From: Larimichthys crocea
Taxonomy: Eukaryota > Chordata > Actinopteri > Sciaenidae
Length of the DNA: 64,000 nt
Reading direction: 5' to 3'
NCBI RefSeq assembly: GCF_000972845.2
Contig: NC_040027.1
Coordinates: 13,693,760-13,757,759, forward strand
Under the pieces are notes generated by a model that searched no databases, had not been told where the DNA came from, and saw nothing but the letters and a program-made list of their open reading frames with translations. This document shows positions 1 to 64,000 of the stretch, piece by piece; the first letter of the stretch is position 1, and each line of letters opens with the position of its first letter. Both the position numbers and the translations under genes were made by a program.

Positions 1-681
1 TCCCGACGGTGAAGCTTTTCAGCAACTCTCAACTCTGTGATTCAGATGCAAGTTTAAGCTGTTAAATAAATAAAAGAAGAACCTCTGATGATCACAGCCA
101 ATTTTCATCACTCCGGCTTTGCTCCTTCTTACACATGTCTACAAATGTCTCTGATTGATTGTAAGGCTGCACCAGACACAATCTTGCTCTGTGGTGAAAG
201 CACAGGTTTCCCCATTTCTTTGAGTGAGATAGTGCATTTTGGCCAAAGTTGGAAATATACAGCCCGCCAAATCGAATGATCAGACTGGACTAACCTTCCA
301 AAGTCAACCTGAAATGTCTCTGAGACTATCGAGGTGGATTCTTAGACTAAACTGATACCTGTTGTGTTTATTTCATGTACCCAGCTTCTAAATCTGAGTG
401 TGACTCACAATTTACGCTGCAAAATAGTGACACAAAGAAATTTTATTTGGTTTGTGTCCGATGGTTTGAGAGAGAGAGAGCAGTGGTTGAGAGACATAGA
501 CAGTGAATGAGAGTGAGCGGGCATCGGAATCGATAAAGTCGGTTAATCAGCGAAATAAAAACACAAATAGACAGCAGCTTGTAACACATCGCCACACAAC
601 CCTGCAGTGCCTGATCCTGCCTGAAGTCAGCGTTTTAAATGTTCGCTGTGTGTTAAAGTGCTTTAATTTGTGTCGGTGTAG
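1..681. other. cyfip1 intron (left edge)
   Basis: Intronic sequence before the first visible cyfip1 exon. The right half (about 311-640) is a copy of dispersed repeat family A, ending roughly 40 bp before the exon's splice acceptor. The left 300 bp show nothing I recognise. Confidence 0.7.
311..640 (+). repeat. Dispersed repeat family A, copy 1
   Basis: Non-coding repeat of about 300 bp with three other copies: 9993-10246 (inverted), 38487-38638 (inverted) and 62366-62690 (direct). Shared landmarks are a tract reading tttatttcatgtaccca, a gag-rich run, and agtgaatgagagtgag followed by an AATCGATAAA-like segment. No coding capacity was seen. Family name unknown; it may be a SINE or MITE-like element. 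Confidence 0.8.
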
Positions 682-18139
<17,458 letters not shown>

Positions 18140-18705
18140 GGTGCTGCCGCCGCCGCCACCGCCACCGTCGTCGTCATTGATACCGTGGACCAGCTTGAAG
18201 TTCCAAACACTGTCAGCATTACCAGACTATCCACAAATATTCCTCATCATTTACTTTAGGTCTTCAGTAGCAAGAAAAAGGACCATTAAATGTCAGGAAA
18301 GTTGGGCCACATTTTTTTTTTGTCAGAATTATTTTTTGTATTCACTTGTGCCTTATCAGAAATGAATAGATATTTCCCCTTTTTTGGATGAACTATTCTT
18401 TGTTTTATACTTGCAGAAAGATATAGATCAGGGAAGGGAAATTAGTTTTATCAGATGAGTATTTAAGGGGTTTGCAGTGGTGGAATATTAAAAAAGGGTG
18501 AACAGCAGTTTATTTTAAGCCGGGAGGGGGGGGAGCGGAAGTAAATTTGTATTTTCTATTTGTCGAACATGCATGCTAAAACATTTTAAAGGAAAATTTG
18601 GAAAAAGTAACAAAGCTCATACTCGTGTTAAGCATTTATTCACTGTGCCTTGTGTTTCAAATGTTTTAATCATTTTAATTCAATAAATATGTAACAAATC
18701 TGTTG
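18140..18705 (+). other. cyfip1: cyfip1 3' UTR with polyadenylation signal
   Basis: Non-coding sequence after the TGA. It is AT-rich and has a canonical AATAAA at 18682-18687, the first good + strand signal after the stop, implying a 3' UTR of about 560 nt. The convergent nipa2 stop is only about 470 bp further right, so the two transcripts may end close together or overlap. Confidence 0.65.
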
Positions 18706-19171
18706 GTTCATCTCGAGAGCTTTTCATGTGAACGCTACAAAAAAAAAGTTCAGAACGACTTCCCCAACAAAAACTGTTTTTACTTTCAAGTTTCACGAAA
18801 AGAAAAAAACAAACTTGAATCATTGTAGTGACTGTCTTAAATGTATTCATAGTCAGCGAGACCTCATATAGAATATATATTAAAACTTTTTGATTTATAG
18901 AAAGGAAGTCAGTGCATGAATATGCATGTACATATAACAAAACTTCTTTAAAAAAAACTCATATTTACAGCGCTACAGAGGAATGAAATTAAGTTCTAAC
19001 TGTAACCGAATACGACCGGGTCATATTCTGAGTAAAGTAAGGCAAATTAAAACATTAAATACAATCCACTTGGTCTGTCCGAGTCACTTTCCCCATACAG
19101 CTGATTGTCTTATTGTTTATTTTAAATATACCATAACAACGCCATGGTTGGTGAGTCAGTAAGGGAGGCCT
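18706..19171 (-). other. Intergenic gap / nipa2 3' UTR
   Basis: Short space between convergent cyfip1 and nipa2. Minus-strand AATAAA signals (tttatt on +) occur at 19116-19121, about 50 nt after the nipa2 stop, and at 18635-18640, which lies inside the cyfip1 3' UTR. Use of the distal one would make the two transcripts overlap in antisense. Confidence 0.45.
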
Positions 19172-21367
<2,196 letters not shown>

Positions 21368-21730
21368 CTGGTGTCAAACACACTCACACAGGGAAGAGGT
21401 GAGTGTTGAACAGGTTTGTTTGTACACAGAGAGACACAGAGAGAGAGAGAGGAGGGCGTCTGTGTCAACCTTAAAACAAGACACAGGAATTCAGGAAGTG
21501 TAGCCCGGCTGAGCTTAACCTGCTGCTAGGTGCAGCTCGTCCACGAGTTATGAAGGTTATAGAGAATAACTACACCTTTTACACGCCACCCTCGGGTTAG
21601 ACAGCAGCGTGCTGGAGCTAAAACATCCACATTTCAGGGCTTAAACCGGCTGTTTGACCAGCTACCCCCATTGTTAGCCGCGTTAGCTCGCGTTAGCTCC
21701 GCGGCTAACCCGTTAGCACGAGTTAAATAC

Positions 21731-21990
21731 CTGAGTCCGGATGAAGGTGCCGGTTCCTCCGCCTCAGGACAAACGAAGACAGACGTTTATCTTCCCGGAT
21801 CCGTGGATAACCATCTCACACTCTCTGCTCCTTTCTTCCTCCACACGCTTGACGACTCACTGCCGCACTGCGAGCCTCTTCTTCTGCCTCTCTCGCCGGA
21901 GATGTGACCGCTGACTGAGCCGCTGTGCCCTCCGCAGGCTGAAGTCCAGAACCACAGAGACACCGGGACACCGGAGCCGACACGTCACAC
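21731..21990 (-). promoter_or_regulatory. nipa2: nipa2 promoter and 5' non-coding exon
   Basis: CpG-rich stretch in an otherwise AT-rich neighbourhood. A minus-strand donor (ggactcag/gtattt) puts the right end of the first intron at 21730, so exon 1 starts somewhere near 21,900 and ends at 21731. No ATG in exon 1 is in frame with NIPA2. The exact transcription start cannot be placed by eye. Confidence 0.5.
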
Positions 21991-22063
21991 GCCGCTCACA
22001 CATATAATAATATTTATTTATATATATAAAAAAAACACGCTTTGAGTTATACATCACAAACAT

Positions 22064-23330
22064 GGTGGTGTGATTTGAAAACCTAATTTACTCAAAAACC
22101 CACAAAAATATGGGGGTAAGTTTATTATTAATATAACTATAGTATGTTGTAAACTGTTTTCTAAACTTGTCAATATCTTGAAGTTGGTGGATCTTGTATT
22201 AAGCAAAAATAAAATTTTAATCCAGCTAATAAAATATGTTTTGTAACAGGAGGGTGTTTTTAAATTTTATAATTTGAGGGGAAAGCTAAAAAATGTGTAT
22301 TTTAATTACAATACAAATATAATGTGCAATGTCCCTGTTTGTAGTAATGTGTCTTTGTTGTAAGCCTTTTTTTTTCTTTTTTTTTTCCTCTCGTCTGAGT
22401 TTTTTTTTCTGTCCTTCTTTTCCTCTTTTTTAACATCAACCTGCATATTTACATGTAAATGTTTATTAATATGCACTGTCCCTTTTAAATAAATACATAA
22501 ATAAATAAATAAATAATATATGCAGTTCTCTGGATAAATATTATTCAGTTCAAGAATATTTTCCTGAAGTATCAGAATAAGAAAGGACAGTGATGATATT
22601 TATATATACATAGTTTTTGTTCTTGTTTATGTTTATTTCTATGTTTACCTGTCAAGTTTTGTTTTTTAACTGTACCTGTGTCTATATAGGTTTAAGGTTT
22701 GTACTGAGAGAGCAAAGTGTAACCAGAGTGTGTACACAAACCTGGTGAATTAAAGTGATTCTTAAGTTTAGTTTTGGTTTACAGACACAATGTTATATAC
22801 TTGTTGGACACAGAATTAGGATAATGATTTATAAACATGCATTTGTGTATATGTATATACAGGAGACGCACAGGAGATAAATTATAATATAATAATAATC
22901 TAATAAGTAGAATAGAAAGGGTAGGAATAAATAAGTGTATTCTTCTTCCTTGTCCTTTTTGAGCATGTAAGATTTATTTTGTGTTTAAGTGAACTTGATA
23001 ATTAAGTTTGTTTGTACATGTTTGAAATGAAATCAATCAATGAAATCAACCACTCTGTGCAATATCCCTGTGTATACTCTGTCACTTTACTCTTACTATC
23101 AATATCTTCTATATTGTAGTATACTTTATATAACATGTAGATATCTATTTGGACAGATGGATTGATATATGTGTAGGGGTGTTACACAATTATTGTTCTT
23201 AATGCTGAGCTGACCGGTTCCTCCTGTCCAACACATTTCATTGTATTGTTGACCACATGTTAATTTACACATGACAAATAAACCTGAAAACTAAAAATGA
23301 AATTACTAGATACACTTACTTATTAGGTTT
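22064..23330. other. Intergenic nipa2-nipa1 region with LINE tail
   Basis: AT-rich sequence with no ORF that looks coding. About 23055-23300 ends cattgtattgttgacc...tgacaaataaacctg, a typical fish LINE 3' end, and resembles 27290-27480. A weaker retroelement-like stretch ends in an (AAAT)n tract at about 22487-22515. Confidence 0.5.
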
Positions 23331-23402
23331 TTTAAAGATATCCAAGCAGTAATGGTGTAAGAAAAGACAAAACCAAAATATTTTATGTAATATATAAGTA
23401 GT

Positions 23403-24345
23403 TTTATTTAGTTTAACACTTTAAAACAAGCCAACCAAATCAAATTATCAAAGACTTGCACAGTGTATTTCGTATGGACCCTTCAATACCACACGTGGTT
23501 GACAAAGCCGGCTCAAAGCGACACATACAGTAATAAAAACAAAACTTTTTCACTGCAGCTGTTCTGACAAGAAATAGTCGTTACCAATGATACTAATTAA
23601 GGTGAAAGTGAACCAACGTGCACCACAGCAGCACCCTGACTCTGTTTGACCTGATTAGTATCATTGGTTTGCTCAACTATTTCAGGTCAGCGTGGCTGCT
23701 GTGAAAAAGGTGTATTAGTGTAAACATTTTAAGAATGTAAATAAATAATCAATCAAAATGACGTTTTAAATTGCACATGTATAACCTGTATAGCCACTGC
23801 ACGCCATGACAAAGTGGCAACAGAACAAACGTTTATATTTGGTGTTATCGGCTTTATGAATCCCTCCATTAGACACGAACATTCAGTCACTGTTGACACT
23901 TATCTTCTATATAACTCCCGCACTAAAGAGACTGCTTCTGAAATTACACTGAATAATTGAGAGGCACACTGAATAAGTCAAAGTGTAGATGATTCCACAC
24001 TGATAGAGTCGAGCATGGGGAGGCCTATTCAAGCCTCGAGGGCAACACTATACAGGAAAGTAAACAGAATGATTTTCCGTCACTTGTTTAACTAATTAAC
24101 AGTGTTTTGTGAGCCTGTTTGTCAGTGAAAACCTGTTGACAAATTATCCGTCCCTCAGGCTGTGTTTGCACATGACAGATGCTCTCATGATGATCAGAGT
24201 CGCATTCTTGTGTATTATAAAAGGAATGGTTACCATTACACAGTAAGTAAGAACTGCTCCATAAGAAGCTGTTTCAAGTAAGTGAAAGTAATTCATACAG
24301 GACAAATCAAGTATAGACTGGCACAAAAGTTATGTACACATGAAC
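23403..24345 (-). other. nipa1: Probable nipa1 3' UTR
   Basis: Sequence after the nipa1 stop. The best minus-strand AATAAA (tttatt on +) is at 23403-23408, giving a 3' UTR of about 940 nt. If that signal is used, the hairpin MITE at 23543-23709 would be transcribed in the UTR. A nearer weak signal cannot be excluded. Confidence 0.4.
23543..23709. mobile_element. Hairpin-forming MITE
   Basis: Near-perfect terminal inverted repeats (ctttttcactgcagc / gctgctgtgaaaaag) enclose an inner perfect 15-bp pair, accaatgatactaat (23583-23597) and its complement (23654-23668). The whole unit can fold into a long imperfect hairpin. It shares the cgtgcac-acagcagcaccctga core with 25515-25600. Confidence 0.75.
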
Positions 24346-25792
24346 TCAATCAGTCTTCTTCTTCCAAGTAATCAAAGCCTCATGGGAAATGCGGAGTAAA
24401 ACGACCCCGACGCACACTGTCGCCAGACCACAAAGCATGGCGAGGCCGTCTGTTAAAGTTAACGCAGTCCACTCCTTGAAGAGAAGAGCAGAAGCGAGAA
24501 TAACTGTGGACGTGAACGTCACATAGTATATGGCTTCAAACGCGTTGGAGCTGAAACACTCCAACGCCTTGTTGATGAAGAAGAACTGTATCAGGATGCT
24601 GACGGCGAGCGTCCCCAGCAAACCCAGGAAGAGGGCCAGAGCTCCGCTGCTCGAGGGTCCTCCTCCTCCTCCAAAGACGTCTTGTGCAACCAGGCCAAGC
24701 CCTTTGCTGCTTGGAACGGTGAAGCTTCCCAAGAGGGAGCATATGGCGACGTACACCATGATGTTTGATTTGCCGTGAGCTGGAGCGATCCACACGATCA
24801 GTATGACCAGCAGCAGGACCACCAGGAGGGCGTAAAGTACAAACACTGCAGGGTGAGAAATGAGAGTCAACAGCTGCCGGACAACCTCATCTTTAGAGAT
24901 TCTGGAGGATGCATTTATTGATAAATTAGAAATCAATCTTGACTTTGTCACCTGGGTCCGATAGCCTCTCCTCGAGCTCCAGTCTGGATGTTACTGCCTC
25001 TGCTTTAGGGGCATGAATGATAAGCACGACTGAGCCACAGCAGCATAATATGCAGCCAAGCTTTCCCAGGATATTTAAATGCTCCTTCAAGATCCAAGAG
25101 GCCAGCACAGCCCTGCATCAAAAGAAACAAAGACACAAACAGTAAGTGTAGAGTGTAATAGTTTTAAATCTCGACTCTGCACTCCTGCACAATATAATGA
25201 ATGCAGTTCATCTATCCACCAATTTACAATAACCAATACTGACAAGTTGTCAGTTAATCACAGGTGAACCAGTCGCATTCACACTGACACCTACAGGCAA
25301 TTTGGAGTCACGATTTAACCTGTTACGGTGCATGTCTTTGGACCGTGGGAGGAAGCCGGAGTAGCCGAGGAGAGAAATCCTTGAAAGCTGAACATGCAAA
25401 CTCCACACAAAAAGGGTCCCAGCTGAGATTACTGTGAGGCCACAGTGCCAAACACTGCACCCACAAACTAAGTAACAGCATTACAACATATTACAACATT
25501 TATTGCAGACGAGTTTACAGTGAGGCAACGTGCACAACAGCAGCACCCTGATATAAATAATCGGTAACACGCTATTTCATGTCAAAATGGAGTGTAGCTC
25601 CATTATGTGGCTGTATTTACTGTATGGTCTCCAAACTATATTTATTTTTTATTTTTAACCAGAAAAAAAGGTCCCACTGAGTCCGGCCCAAGAGAGGCAG
25701 CTGCACAAACTAAGAACACGTAAAACAGGTACAATACAACGCAAAACAAACACTATTAAAGACAGCATACAACACATAAGATCCTAAATAAA

Positions 25793-25832
<40 letters not shown>

Positions 25833-26574
25833 TAACTAAGTAAGTAAATAAAGGTGCAGTATAAGATGTGAATCACACAAGAGATTTATAACTCAACATA
25901 TGTCAATCTAAAAGCTTGAGAAAAAACAAACAAGAAGACAATAGACCTAAGGTAGGTAAACACAGGTGTTACCAGTGATGTTAATTAAGGTTCAGTTAGC
26001 TCGTCAGTATCACTGGTAACACCTGTGTTTTTGTTTATTATCTTTCAGACTTACCCAAATAAAACTCCCAGGGCCCCTAGAGGTGTCACTATCACAGCAG
26101 GGGCCACATTGTACGCCAGGAAATTCCCAACTTGACCGACGACCACTAATGATGAGATTCATAAACATAGATATAGGCAGTATAAAAAAACATTAAACAC
26201 TGATGGAGAATAACTCAATGTGTTAATTGTTAATTGAACAGAGCCGATAGATGGCGCCATACTCACTGGACAAAGTGCCGGTCCACCACACCACATCCGT
26301 GAGGTACGAGCCTCCTGCAACAAACATAGGACAGAGTTTAGTCTTTATCAGCCTTTGTCTAACTAAATGCTGCATTTATATGGTCTACACATTCATAAAG
26401 AAGACCGCATGTCCGTCTACTTATCTGCTGTTTGTGTGTACCTCTGTCGCGGGAGCGTAATATTCCCTTTTTTTGCAGCACAAATGTAGACCCATTGATG
26501 AAACTCGACACTACTGCTATTACTATCCCAGCTACAGGCAACGAAACGCCGCCTGGCTCGGAGTCAGAAGCCAT
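24346..26574 (-). CDS. nipa1: Magnesium transporter NIPA1
   Basis: NIPA1 is a Mg2+ transporter of early endosomes and the cell surface; human missense changes cause spastic paraplegia SPG6. Exons in transcript order: 26574-26442, 26314-26267, 26145-26055, 25112-24952, 24845-24346; all GT-AG, 933 nt, 310 residues (human 329). Diagnostic motifs: [65 protein letters not shown] and [19 protein letters not shown]. The start MASDSEPGG is short and lacks the N-terminal polyalanine run of human NIPA1. A glycine run ([11 protein letters not shown]) lies in the long loop. Exons 3 and 4 have the same lengths and phases as in nipa2 (91 and 161 bp), supporting tandem duplication. It is divergent from herc2. 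Confidence 0.96.
25285..25480. repeat. Abundant fish interspersed repeat in nipa1 intron
   Basis: Contains the landmark run caatttggagtcac, then catgtctttggaccgtggga, ggaagccggagta and gaacatgcaaactccacac. I recognise this as a very common teleost repeat; its class is not certain. It lies in nipa1 intron 25113-26054. Confidence 0.7.
25515..25600. mobile_element. Partial MITE related to 23543-23709
   Basis: Shares the aacgtgcac-acagcagcaccctga core and a gctatttcatgtcaaaatgg flank with the hairpin MITE at 23543-23709. The inverted arm that would complete a hairpin is degraded. Confidence 0.5.
25636..25860. repeat. Interspersed repeat plus (AAGT)n microsatellite
   Basis: An A-rich fish repeat (aaccagaaaaaaaggtccc, aagagaggcagctgcacaaac) runs into an (AAGT)n array at about 25794-25855. 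It is in the same nipa1 intron. Confidence 0.6.
25958..26030. mobile_element. Perfect inverted repeat (MITE-like hairpin)
   Basis: Two perfectly complementary 22-bp arms, 25958-25979 (aaacacaggtgttaccagtg then at) and 26009-26030, flank a 29-bp loop containing ttaattaagg. The loop and inner arm resemble the MITE at 23543-23709. The right arm ends 25 bp from the nipa1 exon at 26055. Confidence 0.75.
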
Positions 26575-26760
26575 AACTGTTTAAATTTGCCCAGGTTTTA
26601 ACTTGAATGACTTAAAGTCCACAGTCCAACGCTACTTTGAATTAGGAAGTGACACATTACGCGTGTGCGTAAGTACCCGGATGGACCATCCCAGCATCAC
26701 TGCGCTTCACCAAATGACATGTTTTTAACTCCAAAGTGGTGGATGGCATGACCCGTCCAT
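26575..26760 (-). promoter_or_regulatory. nipa1: Probable nipa1 promoter region
   Basis: Immediately upstream of the nipa1 ATG. It contains an ETS-like ggaagtgac and an alternating attacgcgtgtgcgta motif. No TATA box is evident and the transcription start is not placed. Confidence 0.35.
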
Positions 26761-27289
26761 TATCTCCATAATGCAGTGACATTATGTGTGCTCATGTTGT
26801 GTTTTTAAGGGACTACATCAAAGCTGCTGTAGTTACTATGTTTTTTTGTGCTGTGGTCAGGTTTGGAAAGTACAAACTCGAAAGGTGAAAGGAGAGGGAC
26901 TTGCTTGTCTTCCTCCTACCCAAGGACACAAAAATATCCTCTTGTGCAAAACTAATTGACTAGAATCTACTCTAAAATGAACTCTCACTCTCATATTTCT
27001 CACCATGGAGTGTCTTTGAGCAAGACAACACATGCTTAAACATTTGCCTCTGTGCTGGACAATAGTTCACATCCCCTACATGACCACCTGATAAAACAGC
27101 AGAGCAGATTCAGTCAGAAGCTCCTGTGACTCCACAGTAAAAAGTAAAGATGATGCCCTTCTGTGACAGTTGATTTTTGGGTATGGACATTAAAACATAA
27201 CTTGCACCATGACTGCTGCTGCTGACATTCTCAAATTACTGCAAAACACGACTCACTTTATTCTGTAATCACTTTTTACTTGTCTTAAA

Positions 27290-27830
27290 TCAACCACTGC
27301 TATATCCCTGTGTACATGTCCCTTTACTTGCACTATCAGCATTTTAGTAGATTGCAGTACAGCCTATTTATTTATATAGTGTGTTCATATCATTATACAG
27401 TGATACTTGTACAGTGTATAGAACACTTATACATACTTCTCATATTCTAGCTTATTTTCTACAGTACTCTTACTCTTGTCCAACACATTTTATTGTATAC
27501 TGTGCCATATTGCCATATTTATATTTATACTGATAATTCTGTTTATACTGTGCTATATTGCCATACTGTTACTGTTTGACTTTATATTGTTCATTCTGTT
27601 CATACCGCCATATTTGCCATATTTTTTATTATTTATTTTTTTTACATCTTTTACTTATATTTTATATTTCATGTTTATTATTGTTTGCACCGGGATAAGA
27701 GAGAAACGCAATTTCAATTCTCTGTATGTCCTGTACATATAGCAGCATTGATAATAAAGTTGACTTGAACTTGAACTTGAACTTGTATTGTTAACCTGCC
27801 TGTGACAAATAAACCTAAAACTTGAGATGC
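27290..27830 (+). repeat. LINE 3'-tail fragments
   Basis: Two adjoining retroelement ends: 27290-27490 resembles 23055-23300, and 27660-27830 reads gagaaacgcaatttcaattc...gataataaagttgacttgaa followed by short ttgaac tandem repeats. The ending and the terminal tandem repeats are typical of fish non-LTR elements. Confidence 0.6.
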
Positions 27831-27878
27831 AGCTATATGTCCAACAACATGCTCATTTTTATACCTGCACTATATTTA

Positions 27879-27879
27879 T

Positions 27880-27961
<82 letters not shown>

Positions 27962-28029
27962 TTTGTGTTGTTATACTTAACTGCGGCTGAAAAGTTTCCC
28001 TTCAGGGATCAATAGTATCATCAAAAGTA

Positions 28030-28069
<40 letters not shown>
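27879..28069. repeat. (TAGA)n and (ATCT)n microsatellites flanking a LINE tail
   Basis: An (TAGA)n array at 27879-27961 and an (ATCT)n array at about 28029-28069 are complementary, so the block could fold back on itself. Between them lies tttcccttcagggatcaata, a LINE 3' end that commonly terminates in such tetranucleotide repeats. Confidence 0.8.
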
Positions 28070-28419
28070 ACACATGGTGATCTCCATGAATTTTGCAGAG
28101 GCTCAAGTATATTATTAATCACAAGGATCACTGTCTAAACTCTGAAGAGGTTTAAATGGGTCAAAGTCAACGGTCAAATATAAATATCCAATAAAAATAT
28201 AAATAAATATAAAAGAGCAGCAGACTGCTGCCATAACAACAAACACTAAAACCACACAGCTATGATGATACAACATTTAATTTAAAACGTGTTATTTTAA
28301 CACCACGGCGACAGTGACATAAAGGTGTATTAATTAAATAATCTAAAAATATAAGGAGCGTCTGACTGTGTCTAAATAAACCTGAGAAACAAACACCGCC
28401 ACCTACCGGACGGCTCCTC

Positions 28420-28698
28420 TTCCAACCCCGCCCCTCCTATGTCCCGCCTCCGGTGCGCTCGTTTTATGACAGCGGGCGGAACACACGCTGTAAACCAACG
28501 GATCGTCTCGTGTTATAAACCCCGCCCCGGCGGGCTGTTAGGGTGAGCACCAAACGCACCGAGCTTACGTTATTTATTTCCATGCCTCGTGCCTGAGTCC
28601 TCCACCTGTCAATCAAACCCCAACACGAAGCTCTCGTTAATGCAGCAAAGCGGCTGAAGGAGGGGGGGGGACGAGAACAGCTCGAGCAGAGACCGCAG
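28420..28698 (+). promoter_or_regulatory. herc2: herc2 promoter and non-coding exon 1
   Basis: GC-rich region with two Sp1-type GC boxes (ccccgcccc) at 28426-28434 and 28520-28528 and no clear TATA box. A splice donor (gaccgcag/gtaatg) ends exon 1 at 28698; the next exon starts near 29697 and carries the ATG at 29734. The exact transcription start is not visible. Confidence 0.6.
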
Positions 28699-29733
28699 GT
28701 AATGTAGGAACAAAAAATCCGTGACATCTTCCCGGCTCGGCGCTGCAGAGCTCCGCCGGGACGTGGCTGCCCCTCGGCCGGCTCGGTGTCCTCTCACCGC
28801 CCGCTCCGCTCCCTGGATGATTAGCGTTAGCCAGGCGGAGCTAACGTCGTGCTAAGCTAACGGCTACCCAGCGCTAGGTTGTTGCGTTATCGGCGTGTTG
28901 ATGCTGTGTCTGCGTGTGTGTGCGTGTTATTAACCCGCTTTACTAGTGTCCGCTATCATGCGTGATACTCCGCTTATTCGCCGCTTTATCAAGGTGAACG
29001 CAGGCTGTGCCCTTGGTAGCTTTTAATGCTGCGATATTCTCGTATCATGTAACGTTATGGATACATCTGTGGCCTGGCGTTAATGACGTTAATGGAGCTA
29101 ATGCAAGCTGCAGCTTATAGTTACATGTCATAAGAGTAAGTCTGGAAAGGGTTGACCCAGTTAATGTGTGTGTGTGTGTGCTTTAAAGGACCTGTCATTG
29201 AAATGAAGTGACTCAGTCCTGTGTTTTCCTTTTGTTTACATCTGGCTGATTATAAAGTGTGTGAACCACTTTGAGGTTATGTCAGTGTAAGTTTAATATG
29301 CATGTTGTAGCTGCAGGGGGTAGTGAGTTCTTGTCAAGTCACTTTGCACTTTTTTATTTTCCTGCATGCATCCCATCATTTTGTGCAGAAAGAAACAAAT
29401 CAGTATTAAAGAGCTCCTGTAAATGAGGTGTCAAGCGTATGGCCGCAAACATAATTCAAGACTGTCGAGAAGAAGGGGAAATGAGAGAGGTAGGAGCCAT
29501 GATTTCACCTGAGCGCACCTGGAGTCACTCGCTTATGTAAGAGGTGAACTGTCTCTGAGCTCTCGAAGGGGCCGAGTTCCTCAGAGGGAACTCGCAACAC
29601 AAACACACCCTGGAAAAGATGCATGCTGACATCGGGCACAAAGATTTAACTAGGACCTTTTTTAATGTGTCTCGTATCATCTCTTCTGTGTTGCAGGTTG
29701 GCTGCGTTTGCAGCCAGGAGAGGAGAGGGGAAG

Positions 29734-64000
<34,267 letters not shown>

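Larger units (their letters stand above)
26761..28400. other. nipa1-herc2 divergent intergenic region
   Basis: No coding sequence seen; the low-complexity ORF at 27476-27742 is AT-rich repeat. It holds LINE tails (27290-27830) and TAGA/ATCT arrays (27879-28069). The stretches 26761-27280 and 28075-28400 show nothing assignable. Confidence 0.6.

Noticed and set aside
27476..27742. 88-codon ORF rich in I, L and F
   Set aside because: AT-rich LINE-tail sequence; composition artefact, not a membrane protein gene.
27879..28069. Regularly spaced repeats that might suggest a CRISPR array
   Set aside because: Simple TAGA/ATCT tetranucleotide microsatellites in a vertebrate genome; no spacers.

Overview
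The window is nuclear DNA of a bony fish, most likely a percomorph teleost. It has split vertebrate genes with GT-AG introns, compact introns (many 80-500 bp), vertebrate-type proteins that align closely with human orthologues recalled from memory, and many fish-type interspersed repeats (Tc1, hAT-like MITEs, LINE tails). I see no prokaryotic features, tRNA or rRNA genes, or CRISPR array.

Layout, left to right. (1) 1-18,700, + strand: the 3' two-thirds of cyfip1 (WAVE complex subunit and FMRP/eIF4E partner), 883 codons in 21 exons through the stop, with 5' exons off the left edge. Its 5.7-kb intron 8,944-14,691 carries an antisense single-coding-exon gene, fndc9. (2) 19,172-21,900, - strand: nipa2, a Mg2+ transporter, tail-to-tail with cyfip1. 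(3) 24,346-26,574, - strand: nipa1, its paralogue, in the same orientation. (4) 28,400-64,000, + strand: herc2, a giant HECT ubiquitin ligase. It runs head-to-head with nipa1 from a GC-box promoter, and 83 coding exons (4,419 codons) lie in the window. All three RCC1-like propellers and the cytochrome-b5-like, MIB/HERC2, UBA-like, CPH, ZZ and DOC modules are present. The HECT domain lies past the right edge.

The order cyfip1-nipa2-nipa1-herc2 matches the block on mouse chromosome 7. In human 15q11-q13 the imprinted Prader-Willi/Angelman interval separates NIPA1 from HERC2. The genes do not form a pathway: cyfip1 controls actin and translation, nipa1/2 move Mg2+, and herc2 acts in ubiquitylation and DNA repair. 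Their linkage is a conserved syntenic block.

Most interesting points: fndc9 nested in cyfip1 rather than in cyfip2 as in human; a candidate extra nipa2 exon encoding a glycosylated, cysteine-containing N-terminal ectodomain like that of NIPAL1/NIPAL4; a GC-AG intron and two stop-free 3n introns in herc2; matching exon architecture of herc2 propellers 2 and 3; GTTAGC clusters just inside the first introns of nipa2 and herc2; and a four-copy unnamed repeat family. Exon borders were placed by hand from splice sites and reading frame. The frame sums close exactly for cyfip1, nipa1, nipa2 and herc2, but no alignment or database search was run.
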